A stretch of 64,000 nt of DNA from Ceratobasidium sp. AG-K. Lineage: Eukaryota > Basidiomycota > Agaricomycetes > Cantharellales > Ceratobasidiaceae. Below, in pieces: positions 47,389 to 57,029 of this stretch (positions within the stretch are counted from its first letter, which is position 1; every line of letters starts with the position of its first letter). The stretch lies in NCBI GenBank assembly GCA_037039685.1, contig JAWNGF010000003.1:1922001-1986000 (forward strand), read 5' to 3'. Under the pieces are notes generated by a model, which saw only the letters and a program-made list of their open reading frames with translations, was not told where the DNA came from and ran no database searches. Position numbers and translations under genes: made by a program.

Positions 47389-48618
47389 ATGAATTTCTGT
47401 GACCGAACTGAAGAGTTTAGGCAATGTGTGCAAGCATGCGCTTCGAAGACGCCGGATGCCAAGAAACGCAAGGGCGACGTGTCAAAACGCTCTGTGCAGG
47501 CCGAGGAAGAGGCATTTGCAAGACAATACCTGACCGAGGCATATACTATTGTAAGAGGCTCTCATTTAACGTTTCAAACATACTGGGTTATTGATAGAGT
47601 TGTTTGCTAGTTGAATCACCTCAAAACCCTCACTCAGCTATTGTCGAGTGTCCGTCGACCATACCTTAATGTCGACTCAAATAACCACTTTCGACCAGCA
47701 AATGCCACCCGCCACCTTGACTTGAACGATATGAGCTCGGACGCTTGGGCCGGTATCAAAAGCCTTACCAACGCCGAGCGAGACCAGCTGGACCTTCAGG
47801 CCAATGTCATTTTGACCAAATGTGCTCAAAGAGTTAGGGAGCTAGAGCAACTGGATAAACGTGCGTGAGTTTGGTCAGTAAAATACATTTTTGGACCCGA
47901 GTTTACCATATTTGTAGAGCATACCGACCTTGTCGCTAGCCGAGCCAACCCACTCCTACGCATGCTCCCCTCACGCCTCACCCAATCCACGGAAATAGCC
48001 GACTCAGACACACGAGCTCTTCATCGTTCTAACATTACCTGGTACCTCACTAGGCGACTGACGGAAACTGGTGCCGCCCAGAGAGACATGCAGGAGGAAC
48101 GAGTACGGCGGCAGGTCGAGCGGGCCACAACACTTGGGTCCACTATGTCTGCTCCACCTATGCCTGCACCTACCCCTTCGACTAGCTCATCCGGGTGGGG
48201 CACCTCCTCCTGGAGAGGTACTACACAACCAGCTCCGGCGCCAGTGCCTCCTCCAGAAGAGTCTGAAGAAGACGATTATGATGACCTCGAGTTGTCCACC
48301 TCGCAGATTCTTCAATTCGAGCAAGAAAACGCTGCATTGCTCCGTTCGGTCGAAGACACTCTGGCGTCCGTCAAGGTTGCCGAATCTCGCCTGTTGGACA
48401 TTAGCGCGCTGCAAACAGAGCTGGTTGCGCACTTGACACGTCAGACGGAAGTTGTTGACCATCTGTACGACGAGGCGATCGCGAGCCAAGGAGATGTAAA
48501 ACGCGCCAACGTACAACTACGCAAGGCGCGAGAAAACCAGGCGGATTCGAGGATATACTTGATTGTATTCTTGATGGGAGCAAGCGCTGCACTGTTGTTT
48601 ATCCATTGGTATAACTAG
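47389..48618 (+). CDS. UFE1: Syntaxin-18/Ufe1 ER t-SNARE
   Basis: Three exons (47389-47550, 47611-47860, 47918-48618) sum to 1113 bases, 370 residues. The start DRTEEFRQCVQAC is the N-terminal helix that binds Sly1 in syntaxin-18/Ufe1 proteins. A Pro/Ser-rich linker and an acidic run (EESEEDDYDDLE) precede the Qa-SNARE motif (ENAALLRSVEDTLASVKVAE to LYDEAIASQGDVKRAN). The protein ends in a single tail anchor, IYLIVFLMGASAALLFIHWY. Ufe1 works with Sec20, Use1 and the Dsl1 tether to fuse Golgi-derived COPI vesicles with the ER. The donor at 47861 is GTGCGT, slightly weak. The frame is intact. Confidence 0.88.
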
Positions 48619-48723
48619 ATGGGCACGAATATAGACGACATAGTATTCTTCTAATCAATCGATTATTGGAGGCAATATGGTATCTATAATACAAGCAATC
48701 TTCCAAAGATCCTCTTTGGTGAA

Positions 48724-49926
48724 TTATCGCGACCCAAGACTGTCTGAACTATCATTATTTAATCGCAGCGCACCGTCTCCAGACAAATCATCTTGCGAGT
48801 AGTCGCCTAAAAGTGGTGCACCTGCCTCGACGTCGCGCAGAGCATCAGCAGCCATGTCGTCAACGTCTTGGGGTAGCTCCTTCATAGCCCTTATCTTGGC
48901 GTCCGTAAGTCGCCATGTTGCCCTATAGGGGTTGGTTAGTAAGCCAACGTAAGGATCACACATGAACACTCACCATGCAGCCCCAATCCCAATCGCGACG
49001 CCGAAAACAATCGAAAGAGCGTTGAGCCATTTGCTGGCTGCATCCATCTCTCCTCGCTGTTGACCATCCGAGAACTTGGCCACTCGGGAACCAATGAAGA
49101 TGATGATGAACGTCTTGGGCGTGTATAGCCTGAACCAAGCAGCGTCAGACGGGATGTGAATTCCATAGCAAGCAACTTACACAGTGGCTACCATGAACTG
49201 CCAGAATGCGACTGATTCAATCGACTACATACCAGTACTCGGTCAGTTTTCACAATACGTAGTCCTTCAACTCACAGCAAACAACGCATTCGAATACGTC
49301 CATGGCAGCGGCGCAAGGCGAATCAAGACAATAAGCGGGAGCCCCTTGGCGGCGATGACTGCTTCAAGTGCGCGCCATTTCTCTTGCCTCTGGGTAAACT
49401 GGCGGACGCGCTCGCGGAAAAAGTAACGCAGGGTGAGAAACGCAAAGGCAGCGCCAATACATGCCGCTGGAGCCACAAACAGGAACGCCTTGGGTCCATA
49501 AGCGAAACCGCAGACGGTCAAAGTAGTGCTTCCACCGATAAGAGGTGGCACAGACGTTACAACTGTAAGGAGTTGGTTAGAGATCACGTACAGGATTCCG
49601 AGCGAAGACTCACTTAGGATGGCTGAAAGTATAATCCATCCAGTTGGCATGGCCTTGAGCTTCTGTGAGGTATCATAGAGAAATTGGAAGATGCGGTCGG
49701 CTCCAATCTTGATAAAGACATAGGCTAGAGCAATGTGGAAGATTATCATGAACCAAACGAACGCCTGCGTGAGAGTTCAATGCCATAAGCACTTGACAAC
49801 ACTCGACTCGGAGCAACCCACCTTTCCCCACAGATTGAGCTTGTGGTAGCGTTTATACGCCCCCACAAAGTACTTTCGAGTCACCGTATGAGCCGAGTGT
49901 AGCATTCCCTTGAGGTCGGCGGCCAT
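48724..49926 (-). CDS. TVP38: TVP38/TMEM64-family Golgi membrane protein
   Basis: The start reads MAADLKGMLHSAHTVTRKYF. The membrane domain contains WFMIIFHIALAYVFIKIGAD, PLIGGSTTLTVCGFAYGP, AFLTLRYFFRERVRQFTQ and the SNARE-associated (VTT/DedA) signature GLPLIVLIRLAPLPWTYSNA. Later blocks are FWQFMVATVLYTPKTFIIIF and IGSRVAKFSDGQQRGEMDAA. The cytosolic tail is acidic. Proteins of this family act as lipid scramblases or support vesicle trafficking at the Golgi/ER. The gene is convergent with UFE1 (106 bases between stops). Exon joins look regular. Confidence 0.85.
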
Positions 49927-50042
49927 GTTGTGGTTGTTAGCTGCGGGCACTGGCTGAGGTCACTCCTTGGGAGATCGAAGACCCTGAATTTGGTCACCGC
50001 TATAAGGTACTCCCCGAGTTTGTAATAAATTCGTCTTTTGTC

Positions 50043-51263
50043 ATGCTATCCTTCAGAACCTCTTGCCTAGCTCGGTCCCGCCCTCTGTTATCTCGAACAT
50101 ATTCTCTGAGGACATATGCCAGGCCAAATTCCACATCTGCGCCTTCCTCTGTCGAGCCGCCACCGAAACCTCGGTCGCTTCTCTTGACTGCTTCCCTACT
50201 CACCGCATCAGTCGGTCTGGGAATTTATGCATTTAATGTCTTCTCCAGTGATAAGACTAGTGTCTCATCTGGACCGCTGTCAGATATGAAATTTACGCCC
50301 CTGAAGATTGTTTCGAGTGTTCCTGCGAGTGATAATGGCAAACTTATCACACTCGCCGTTCCTCCTCACCTTATGCCGGATGAATCTACGCTCGCACCTG
50401 TGTTCTCGATCTATATCAAAGACTTGGACATACAAGTGCAACGCCCATATACTCCACTCAAAGGAATCGATGACAATGGGAATATGACTTTTTGGGTAAA
50501 ACGATATGCGGATGGTGAAGTGTCCCGATGGCTGCATGGAAAGAACGTAGGCGACGAGATCGAAGTACGGGGCCCGGTTCGTAACTTTGCCTTTAAAGAC
50601 GGAGATTACGACGATGTCATCATGGTATGTCCGCCTTTCTTCTCCCAGTTAGCATTTCTGATCACGGCTTCAAGATATCAGGTGGTACAGGAGTGACTCC
50701 GTTCGTTCAGCTCATCAACCACATTTTTGCCGAAAGAACGCCTAATTCCCCACCTCTCAAGACCCATTACACCCTCCTTCACTCGTCCCAAAATCCAGCT
50801 GCCCTTCCTGTCATGGAGGTACTCTACAATCCACTCATTTACTATATCGCCAACCGGCACGACCTAACAATAAAACTGTCCGTGGATATCCCGACCCCAG
50901 TACCGGAAACGAGCATACATAAGACTCATATGTCTAACATACACGTTGGGAGAATCGCCAAGGCCGACATCGTACAGGTTTTACACGAAAGAGGTGTTAT
51001 AGCGCGTCCCCTGACCTGGCTAGAGTGGCTACGTGGAAGCCAGCCCGTGTGCTCGACAAAGGAAAAGAAGCTACTGTTCCTCGTATGCGGACCTGAACCG
51101 TGAGGATTGAGCATTCAAGGCAGAATTACACACTGAAATTGTTTGCAGCATGATCACGGCCTTTTCAGGCTCTCGCTTGTTGAAACGCCGCCCCGACCAT
51201 CTTCCAGTGGGTGGTGTTCTAGGAGAGTTGGGTTTTACTCCTAAGCAAGTTAGAGCTCTATAA
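50043..51263 (+). CDS. Mitochondrial FAD-type reductase, CYC2-like
   Basis: Three exons (50043-50624, 50675-51099, 51149-51263) sum to 1122 bases, 373 residues. The N-terminus is Arg/Ser-rich with no acidic residues, typical of a mitochondrial presequence. A membrane segment follows (LLLTASLLTASVGLGIYAF). The flavin domain has the RPYTPL motif for FAD and the NAD(P)-binding start ISGGTGVTPFVQLINHI. The end has CGPEP then MITAFSG, as in cytochrome b5 reductases. Yeast Cyc2 is the closest functional picture: an inner-membrane flavoprotein reducing haem for cytochrome c maturation. A mitochondrial cytochrome b5 reductase is the alternative. Confidence 0.78.
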
Positions 51264-51340
51264 TAAGAAACGAGCTAGGATCGCACGGGACGGTTCATCT
51301 CAAATATTGAATTTATTGCTTCATGGGAATATACGTCTAA

Positions 51341-53284
51341 CTAGAACCGAACCGCAGCTGACTTTTCGACACTCTCGATCGACACCTTGTGTCCCACCAG
51401 TGCTCGGATGTTCGAAATGCCATACCTGTTGATCGATGTCAACGCTGTCCATAGAACACGGATCTCAAATATACTACGTACCGAATCATTGTAGGCCGCT
51501 CCAAACTGAGACCCCAGCCAAGTACGCGAACATCTGGAGGCAGGCCCATGGGCTCTAACATTTCGGGGCGGAACATGCCACTGTTGCCGATTTCGACCCA
51601 GCGGTTGAGGCCCTTGTGGAAAGCAAAGATTTCGAGCGACGGCTGCATTACGGTTAGTATGTGCGCCAATGAGTTGGGTCCGCACTTCGTACCTCGGTGT
51701 AAGGGTTGTATGCTGGCTTGAAGCGCAGGTTATCGACGCCCATCTTTTGGAAGAAGGTTTGCATGAAGCCTAGTGCTTCGTTAGCAAAACAGCTTAGCAT
51801 TACAACGGCACTCGTGGACACACCAATCAGGTCCCCAAGCGTGATTCCTCGATCGGCAACTACCCCCTCGACTTGGTGAAACTCAGCGAGATGGGTCGCA
51901 TCAACAGCCTCGTTTCGGAACACTCGATCGATACTGAACATCTTCACAGGCTTGAATCCACCCTCCCGGTCAGCCAATGCCTTGAGCATTCGCGCACTAG
52001 TCGCGGTGGTGTGCGTACGCAGAAGCAGTCGTCGGGAGTCTGCCTCCCTCCATGGCGCCCGATATCCGATACTTCCGAAACCGCCGTGCTCGTGTGTTTT
52101 CGCAACAGTTTCGTAGTATTCTTGAGGAGGGGGATGTGATTCTGGGGGATCGGAAATATAGAATGTATCCTGCAAATCACGAGCGGGGTGTTGTTGCGGC
52201 ACAAAGAGTGTGTCAAAGTTCCAGAATCCCGATTCGACAAACTGCGAAGTGGGCATCTCGGCAAAGCTATATGCCAAGGACTAGGTCATGTATCCGCAGA
52301 GTAGATACGCGATTCCTCACTCACCCCATTTCAAAGAAGATGTTTCGGAACTCCTCACGAACTTTGAGCAACGGGTGAAGAGCACCTCCGTTGGTAGGGG
52401 TTCCTTCTGCCTCAAAATTATATTGTTTGAAGCTGGAGCTCTTCCACGCGCCACTAAGGAATATTAGTTTCGGAGGACCAGCACATAGTGAATTGTGCTT
52501 ACGATTGAAGCATGTCATATGTGAGATCCGTCTCGGGCTTCTCTATGGATGTACTAAAGTTGCTCCCTTTGGTTACTGTAAACCACAGGCCTTTTCTGTT
52601 CGTAACGTTTGTATCAAGCCCTTCATCAGTTGGTATCGATTACCTACCGCTGCACAACAAGTTTGCGCTTCTTGAGTTCGCTAATGGCTTTGTCTCCAGC
52701 ACTCAATGTTCCGGTCGACTGAATTTCCTTGAGCTCATTCTGTGTGGTGTCTACAATGCTCGGAGCCTATCATAGATATCAATATAACGCCACTGATCCA
52801 AACACTCTTCGCGTACCAGCTTGACAAGCCCGTCGCCCTCCTTGCCAATCCATCCACTCTTGAACGCACGCCCCTGGCCGATCTTGGCGGACTCATCCCC
52901 AACAGCCTTCTTCAGCTCAGGAATAGATAAGCCTGGCCCGGAGCCTTTGGCTGGTAGAGCAGCCCATACGCGTGCTTCATGCGAACCTAGCTCAGCAATC
53001 TGCGCACCCTCAGGAGTAAGGCCAGTGCCCATCACTTCTTGGGTTGTATAGTTGATCATCTTTACATCAGGATTAATCGAATGCTAGTCTGAGTAGCCGC
53101 GAGTTGAACGGGCGCATGCACTGACCTCTCTACTAAGCAACGAGTTGAGAGCACCCTGGATGATCATTTGTGCCTCTTGCACATCATCTTTGTTTAAAGA
53201 AGCTGGGAGTTGTACGTTACGAGTATCCTCGATTGTCCCGGCTCGGTCCAGTATATCAATGATAAGCTGCTGGAGAGACTCCAT
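51341..53284 (-). CDS. FRS2: Cytosolic phenylalanyl-tRNA synthetase, alpha subunit
   Basis: This is the catalytic subunit (class II) that charges tRNA-Phe as an alpha2-beta2 complex. The start [20 protein letters not shown] matches the N-terminal winged-helix region. The catalytic core has motif 1 ([19 protein letters not shown]), [20 protein letters not shown], motif 2 ([20 protein letters not shown] with EFHQVEG), and motif 3 ([14 protein letters not shown]). The C-terminus is [20 protein letters not shown]. Exons are joined by short introns. The stop is at 51341-51343, about 80 bases from the stop of the convergent CYC2-like gene. No frame break noticed. Confidence 0.92.
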
Positions 53285-53336
53285 TCTGGCAGATCGAGTC
53301 AAGTTATCCGTGCCGGAAGCAGTTGTCGGGCTTTAT

Positions 53337-53342
53337 CACGTG
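53337..53342. promoter_or_regulatory. CACGTG E-box between FRS2 and the BTB gene
   Basis: The site lies 53 bases upstream of the FRS2 start, in the gap between two divergent genes. Confidence 0.4.
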
Positions 53343-53438
53343 AACGCTCACCTAATGGGGCTTGAAACCGCAGACCAAGGTAATTTACAGCACGCGCGAA
53401 CACAGCGCTCACAACACCCCAGCCACTTGAGCTACCCC

Positions 53439-54146
53439 ATGTCCCACAGCAATTCCACGGTCTCAGATGACTGCACCAACCCTGACAAACCTAAGACTTC
53501 ACATATCTACAGTGATGGCAATATACAATTTGATGTAAGAGGTATGCTTTTTAGAGTTCACAAATGTAAGTACAGCTAGTTTGAGTTACCTCATTGTATG
53601 AACCACAACACTCAGACCTTTCTGCTCATTAGCTGTGCTTGCTAAGTACTTGGAAACATTCAGTGACATGTTCAACCTACCTCAGGATTGGTCAGCAAAA
53701 GACAACTGTGATGAACCCATCTTGCTGGATGACCTCCCTGAAGTGTTTGATAACTTGATGAGTGCCGTTTATGACAGGACGTGGGTACGCTCTCCAGCTT
53801 AGTAGTTACATGAGTTGAGATGATTTTGCACAGTGAATTCCTTTACCATGCTCCTCTGACCAATCAATTGAGAGCAATTGAACTTGCCCAGAAATATCAG
53901 ATGTGCAAACTGGAAGCTAACATCCAAACCATAGTTGCATCACACCTTCCAGCTTCAGCTGAGGATGTGGTTTTCTTGCCCAACAGATTTCAGCATTACC
54001 AGGAAGATGATGATCTAGCACGCCTTGTTTTAAGATGTGGTACCAACAAACTCCAACCTTGGGCCTTCTACTCCATGGGTGTATGGATACTATCTGGTAT
54101 CAATATACAGGTCAAGTCCATGTACAACCCTCCGCCATTGTATCAT
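53439..54146 (+). CDS. BTB/POZ-domain protein, 3' end cut by a retroelement
   Basis: Exons 53439-53565, 53633-53784 and 53820 onward join in phase. The BTB fold is recognisable: GNIQFDVRGMLFRVHK, SVLAKYLETFSDMFNLPQD, EPILLDDLPEVFDNLMSAVY, then EFLYHAPLTNQLRAIELAQK and YQMCKLEANIQTIVASHLP. Such BTB-only proteins are an expanded family in Agaricomycetes, often of unknown function, some acting as Cul3 adaptors. The intron at 53785-53819 is only 35 bases. The open frame continues to 54287 but enters an LTR at 54147, so the natural C-terminus is probably lost or lies beyond the insertion. Confidence 0.7.
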
Positions 54147-54613
54147 TGTTGTGAGCCAGCTCACTCCATTAGACTCGTCTTGCATCTTGCCTGTCTGCTC
54201 TTGTGTTTGTTGTTCTGTTTGTCTGTTGTTTGTCCTTTCCTGTGCTGCATTGCCATGTTCTTGTGGTTGTTCCATTACTTTATGTAACACAGCTGTGCTT
54301 TGTATGAGTCATGTCTGCCTGCACAGCATGACTCACTTGGACACTCCTGACTGGTTTGTATGTGTGACTCTTGTGGCTGCACTTTGTATGACTTGGCCTC
54401 TTTGTGAATATATATAGAGGACCAACAAGCCTGGTAACCCCAGCTTGTTTTGTCTTGTCAAACATTCCCTCTGAGTGACAATTTGAACCACCCCTACCCT
54501 CTAGAGTCTACAGCCACTTAAGTGTGGTGCAATACAAGAGGTGTCTCAGGTCTTAGTGCCGTCCACTCTCTCTCACGGCTTGTCTCATAGCCACCAAGAA
54601 GAAGCTTACGACA
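54147..54613 (+). repeat. LTR of chromovirus A (+ strand)
   Basis: It begins TGTTGTGAGCC and ends TTACGACA (TG...CA). It resembles the reverse complement of 55744-56201, which has the same ends. It contains a TATATATA element near 54409-54416, a likely LTR promoter. Confidence 0.8.
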
Positions 54614-54634
54614 TTACAAAACAAGCTTCACACT

Positions 54635-55743
54635 ATGTCTACAAGTGCTTCAACACCTGTTGAGCGGGGACTACAAGAGGATACAGTCTCAAGACCCACA
54701 TCCACTACAAGCATACAAAGAGGACCTAGTAGAGCCACTAGACCAGCCTCATCACTCAGCAAAAGCGTACTTGCACATGCACAAGCAGGGGGTCCAGTTC
54801 CATCAAGAGTACCCAGCCAAAGCACAGTACCTGGAACATTTCAACCAGAGGTATTGTTAGTCAAAGAACATCCCCAGGAGGAAGAACGGGAACCTGGCAA
54901 CAAAACTTATGTACCGGAACCCAAAGTAATAACCATCATGTCTGATGGAACAACTCCTTGTCAAGGATTCAGGTTTGGCTATTTTTCTCCCCAGCCCAAG
55001 CCACACGGTGGAGTCTCCCTAATTCCAATTCGTCCTCCACCTACACCATAAGTCCCACGCATCTTGGGAACAATCACCAACATGGGCCCTATTCCTTTGT
55101 CTTTACCCAAAAGACCGCAACCACTGGTAACTCCGGCAGCAGGACCTTCCACTGATCCACGACACATTAGCAATAGTTCTTCTAGTACACAAAGAACTGC
55201 CATCCAGAGCTTAGACAAACTAGACAACCTCCTGATCAGACGTCATAATGCAACACTAAGGGTTATTGAAGGACTAAGGGTTGGTCTTACACAAAGAATC
55301 ACTGGACTAGAGCAAGAAGCAAGAGTACTAGCAAACAACCAAGAAATTTTCAACAATACAATCAGAGGAATACAACAATCCCTCACAGATATTCTTAATT
55401 CCGCCCAAAATGCTGAGCATAACAGCTACCTCATGGGAAGAGAGGTAGACACTGTCCAAAACAAAGTCACAAACACTCAAGGACTCATAACAAATGTACA
55501 ACAAGACCTCGACACTACACGCCAAGGCCAGCTTCAGTGGAACAAAGCAGTGACTCAAGGGATTGAGCAAGTTAGGGAGGGATTCACAACATTGAACAAA
55601 CAAGTGGCAACTATGGAACAATCCCTTACCAACCTAAGGGAAGAAGTCAACAAGGCCTTGTTACATGCACCTAGCAAACGATCTGCACCAGAAGCCAAAT
55701 CTACAATAATTGACAACCTAGAACAAAGACTCCAGCGCCTACT
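54635..55743 (+). pseudogene. gag of chromovirus A, 5' part only
   Basis: A single frame begins MSTSASTPVERGLQ just after the LTR. It is broken by an in-frame TAA at 55049-55051 and continues as a long coiled coil (VLANNQEIFNNTIRGIQQSL, NKVTNTQGLITNVQQDLDTT). The same coiled coil occurs in gag of element B. The frame is cut at 55743 by the reversed LTR of element B, before the capsid core. It is therefore a gag fragment. Gag of Ty3/gypsy elements forms the virus-like particle. Confidence 0.75.
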
Positions 55744-56201
55744 TGTCGTAAGCTTCTTCTTGGTGGCTATGAGACAAGCCGCAATGGAGAGTGGATGGCA
55801 CTAAGACCTAAGTGACCTCTTGAACCACAACACACTTAAGTGTCTGTAGGCTCTTGAGGGTAGGGGTGGTTCAAAGTGTCACTCAAAGGGGATGTTTGAC
55901 AAGACAAAACAAGCTGGGGTTACCAGGCTTGTTGGTCCTCTATATATATTCAAGACAAGGCTGAGTCATACAGGGCGCAGCCACATGAGTCAAAACAGTC
56001 AACTAGTCAGGAGTGTCCGTGTGAGTCATGCTGTATGAACAGACATGACTTGTACAAAGCACAGCTGCATTACACAATGTAACAGGAAAACCACAAGAAG
56101 GTGGCAACGCAGCGGGAAAAGAGAAACAAAACATAACAGACACAGCTATGAGACGGGATGAGACACAGACGAGTCCAATGGAGTGAGCAAGGCTCACAAC
56201 A
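55744..56201 (-). repeat. 3' LTR of chromovirus B (- strand)
   Basis: On the minus strand it reads TGTTGTGAGCC ... GAAGCTTACGACA. A polypurine tract (AAAGGGGGAG, about 56205-56214 in plus coordinates) lies immediately upstream in element orientation, as expected for a 3' LTR. Confidence 0.82.
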
Positions 56202-56246
56202 TTACTCCCCCTTTAAGGTCCATGAAGAGAATCTGAGGGGACCCGG

Positions 56247-57011
56247 CTACTGCACCCAGCAGTCCTTGTTGGCCTTTTCTACCAAGGCGTCCACCTTGTC
56301 CTCCTTCTCCTCCGTTAGGTCTATGGAGTTGAACACGGTGTTACCCGGTTCATTGCAGTACTCCTCCCATTTCTCCCATGTCTTCTTGTTGGTCCAGTCG
56401 GCCTTGGACCAGTCCATAACTCGCTCCTGCTCCTCCACATGTTCCTTTGACCATTGTTGCATGTCCGGCTCGACTTCCTTCCATTGTGACACATCCACCT
56501 CCTTCTCCTGCCACCAGAATGGCTTCCACTCAAATCCCTCCCTTTGATATCTTCCCCGCTCCATCCTCCAGTCCGCCAGGTCCGCCTCAAAGTTCTTGTC
56601 CCAGGCGTCACACCAGCAAGGCCTCAAAGATGGGGGATGGCCTTTGTATCTGGGGACCCACTCGCAGCTATAAGCTCCTTCTTGGCCCCATTCAACCACC
56701 CCGAGCATGTGTGTTGACAGCAGCACAACCTCTGACACTTGGAAGGCTGCGCATCCTCTGCACACAAAGATGTCCTTTCGCTGCAGCTGCATCTCGGTTG
56801 GCCACTTTTTCCCCACCCATTGGAATTCTCCCAAGTCCAAGTGGAGAATGTCGTCAGAAGCGTGGAATTGTATGCGCCCGGGACCTTGCTGGGATTGTTT
56901 AAAGACGTAGAGGGTGGCCCCTGCGTCAAGGATGTGCGCCGTCTGAAAGGCCGGTCCTTCAAGGACGCGGATGAGGTTGTTGGCAATCGTAGAGCAGGTA
57001 ACGGCGGGCAT
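56247..57011 (-). CDS. Accessory Trp-rich ORF of chromovirus B (unknown function)
   Basis: A 254-residue ORF starts at ATG 57011 (MPAVTCSTIANNLIRVLEGP), between the chromodomain and the 3' LTR, in another frame than the formal end of pol, which it overlaps. The first half is mixed (TLYVFKQSQQGPGRIQFHAS, FVCRGCAAFQV). The second half is very rich in Trp, Glu and Lys (WKPFWWQEKEVDVSQWKEVE, TNKKTWEKWEEY), suggesting an acidic helical protein. It resembles no gag, pol or env protein I know, and no signal peptide or membrane span is present. The frame is intact although gag and pol of the same element carry stops. Confidence 0.65.
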   Translation of the reverse strand: MPAVTCSTIANNLIRVLEGPAFQTAHILDAGATLYVFKQSQQGPGRIQFHASDDILHLDLGEFQWVGKKWPTEMQLQRKDIFVCRGCAAFQVSEVVLLSTHMLGVVEWGQEGAYSCEWVPRYKGHPPSLRPCWCDAWDKNFEADLADWRMERGRYQREGFEWKPFWWQEKEVDVSQWKEVEPDMQQWSKEHVEEQERVMDWSKADWTNKKTWEKWEEYCNEPGNTVFNSIDLTEEKEDKVDALVEKANKDCWVQ

Positions 57012-57029
57012 TGTGAGGAGCAGAAGAGA

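Noticed and set aside
54147..56201. Inverted LTRs around 1.1 kb could be read as one foldback element
   Set aside because: Internal sequence is gag on the plus strand, and the right LTR has a polypurine tract and pol on its outer side; two nested elements explain it better.
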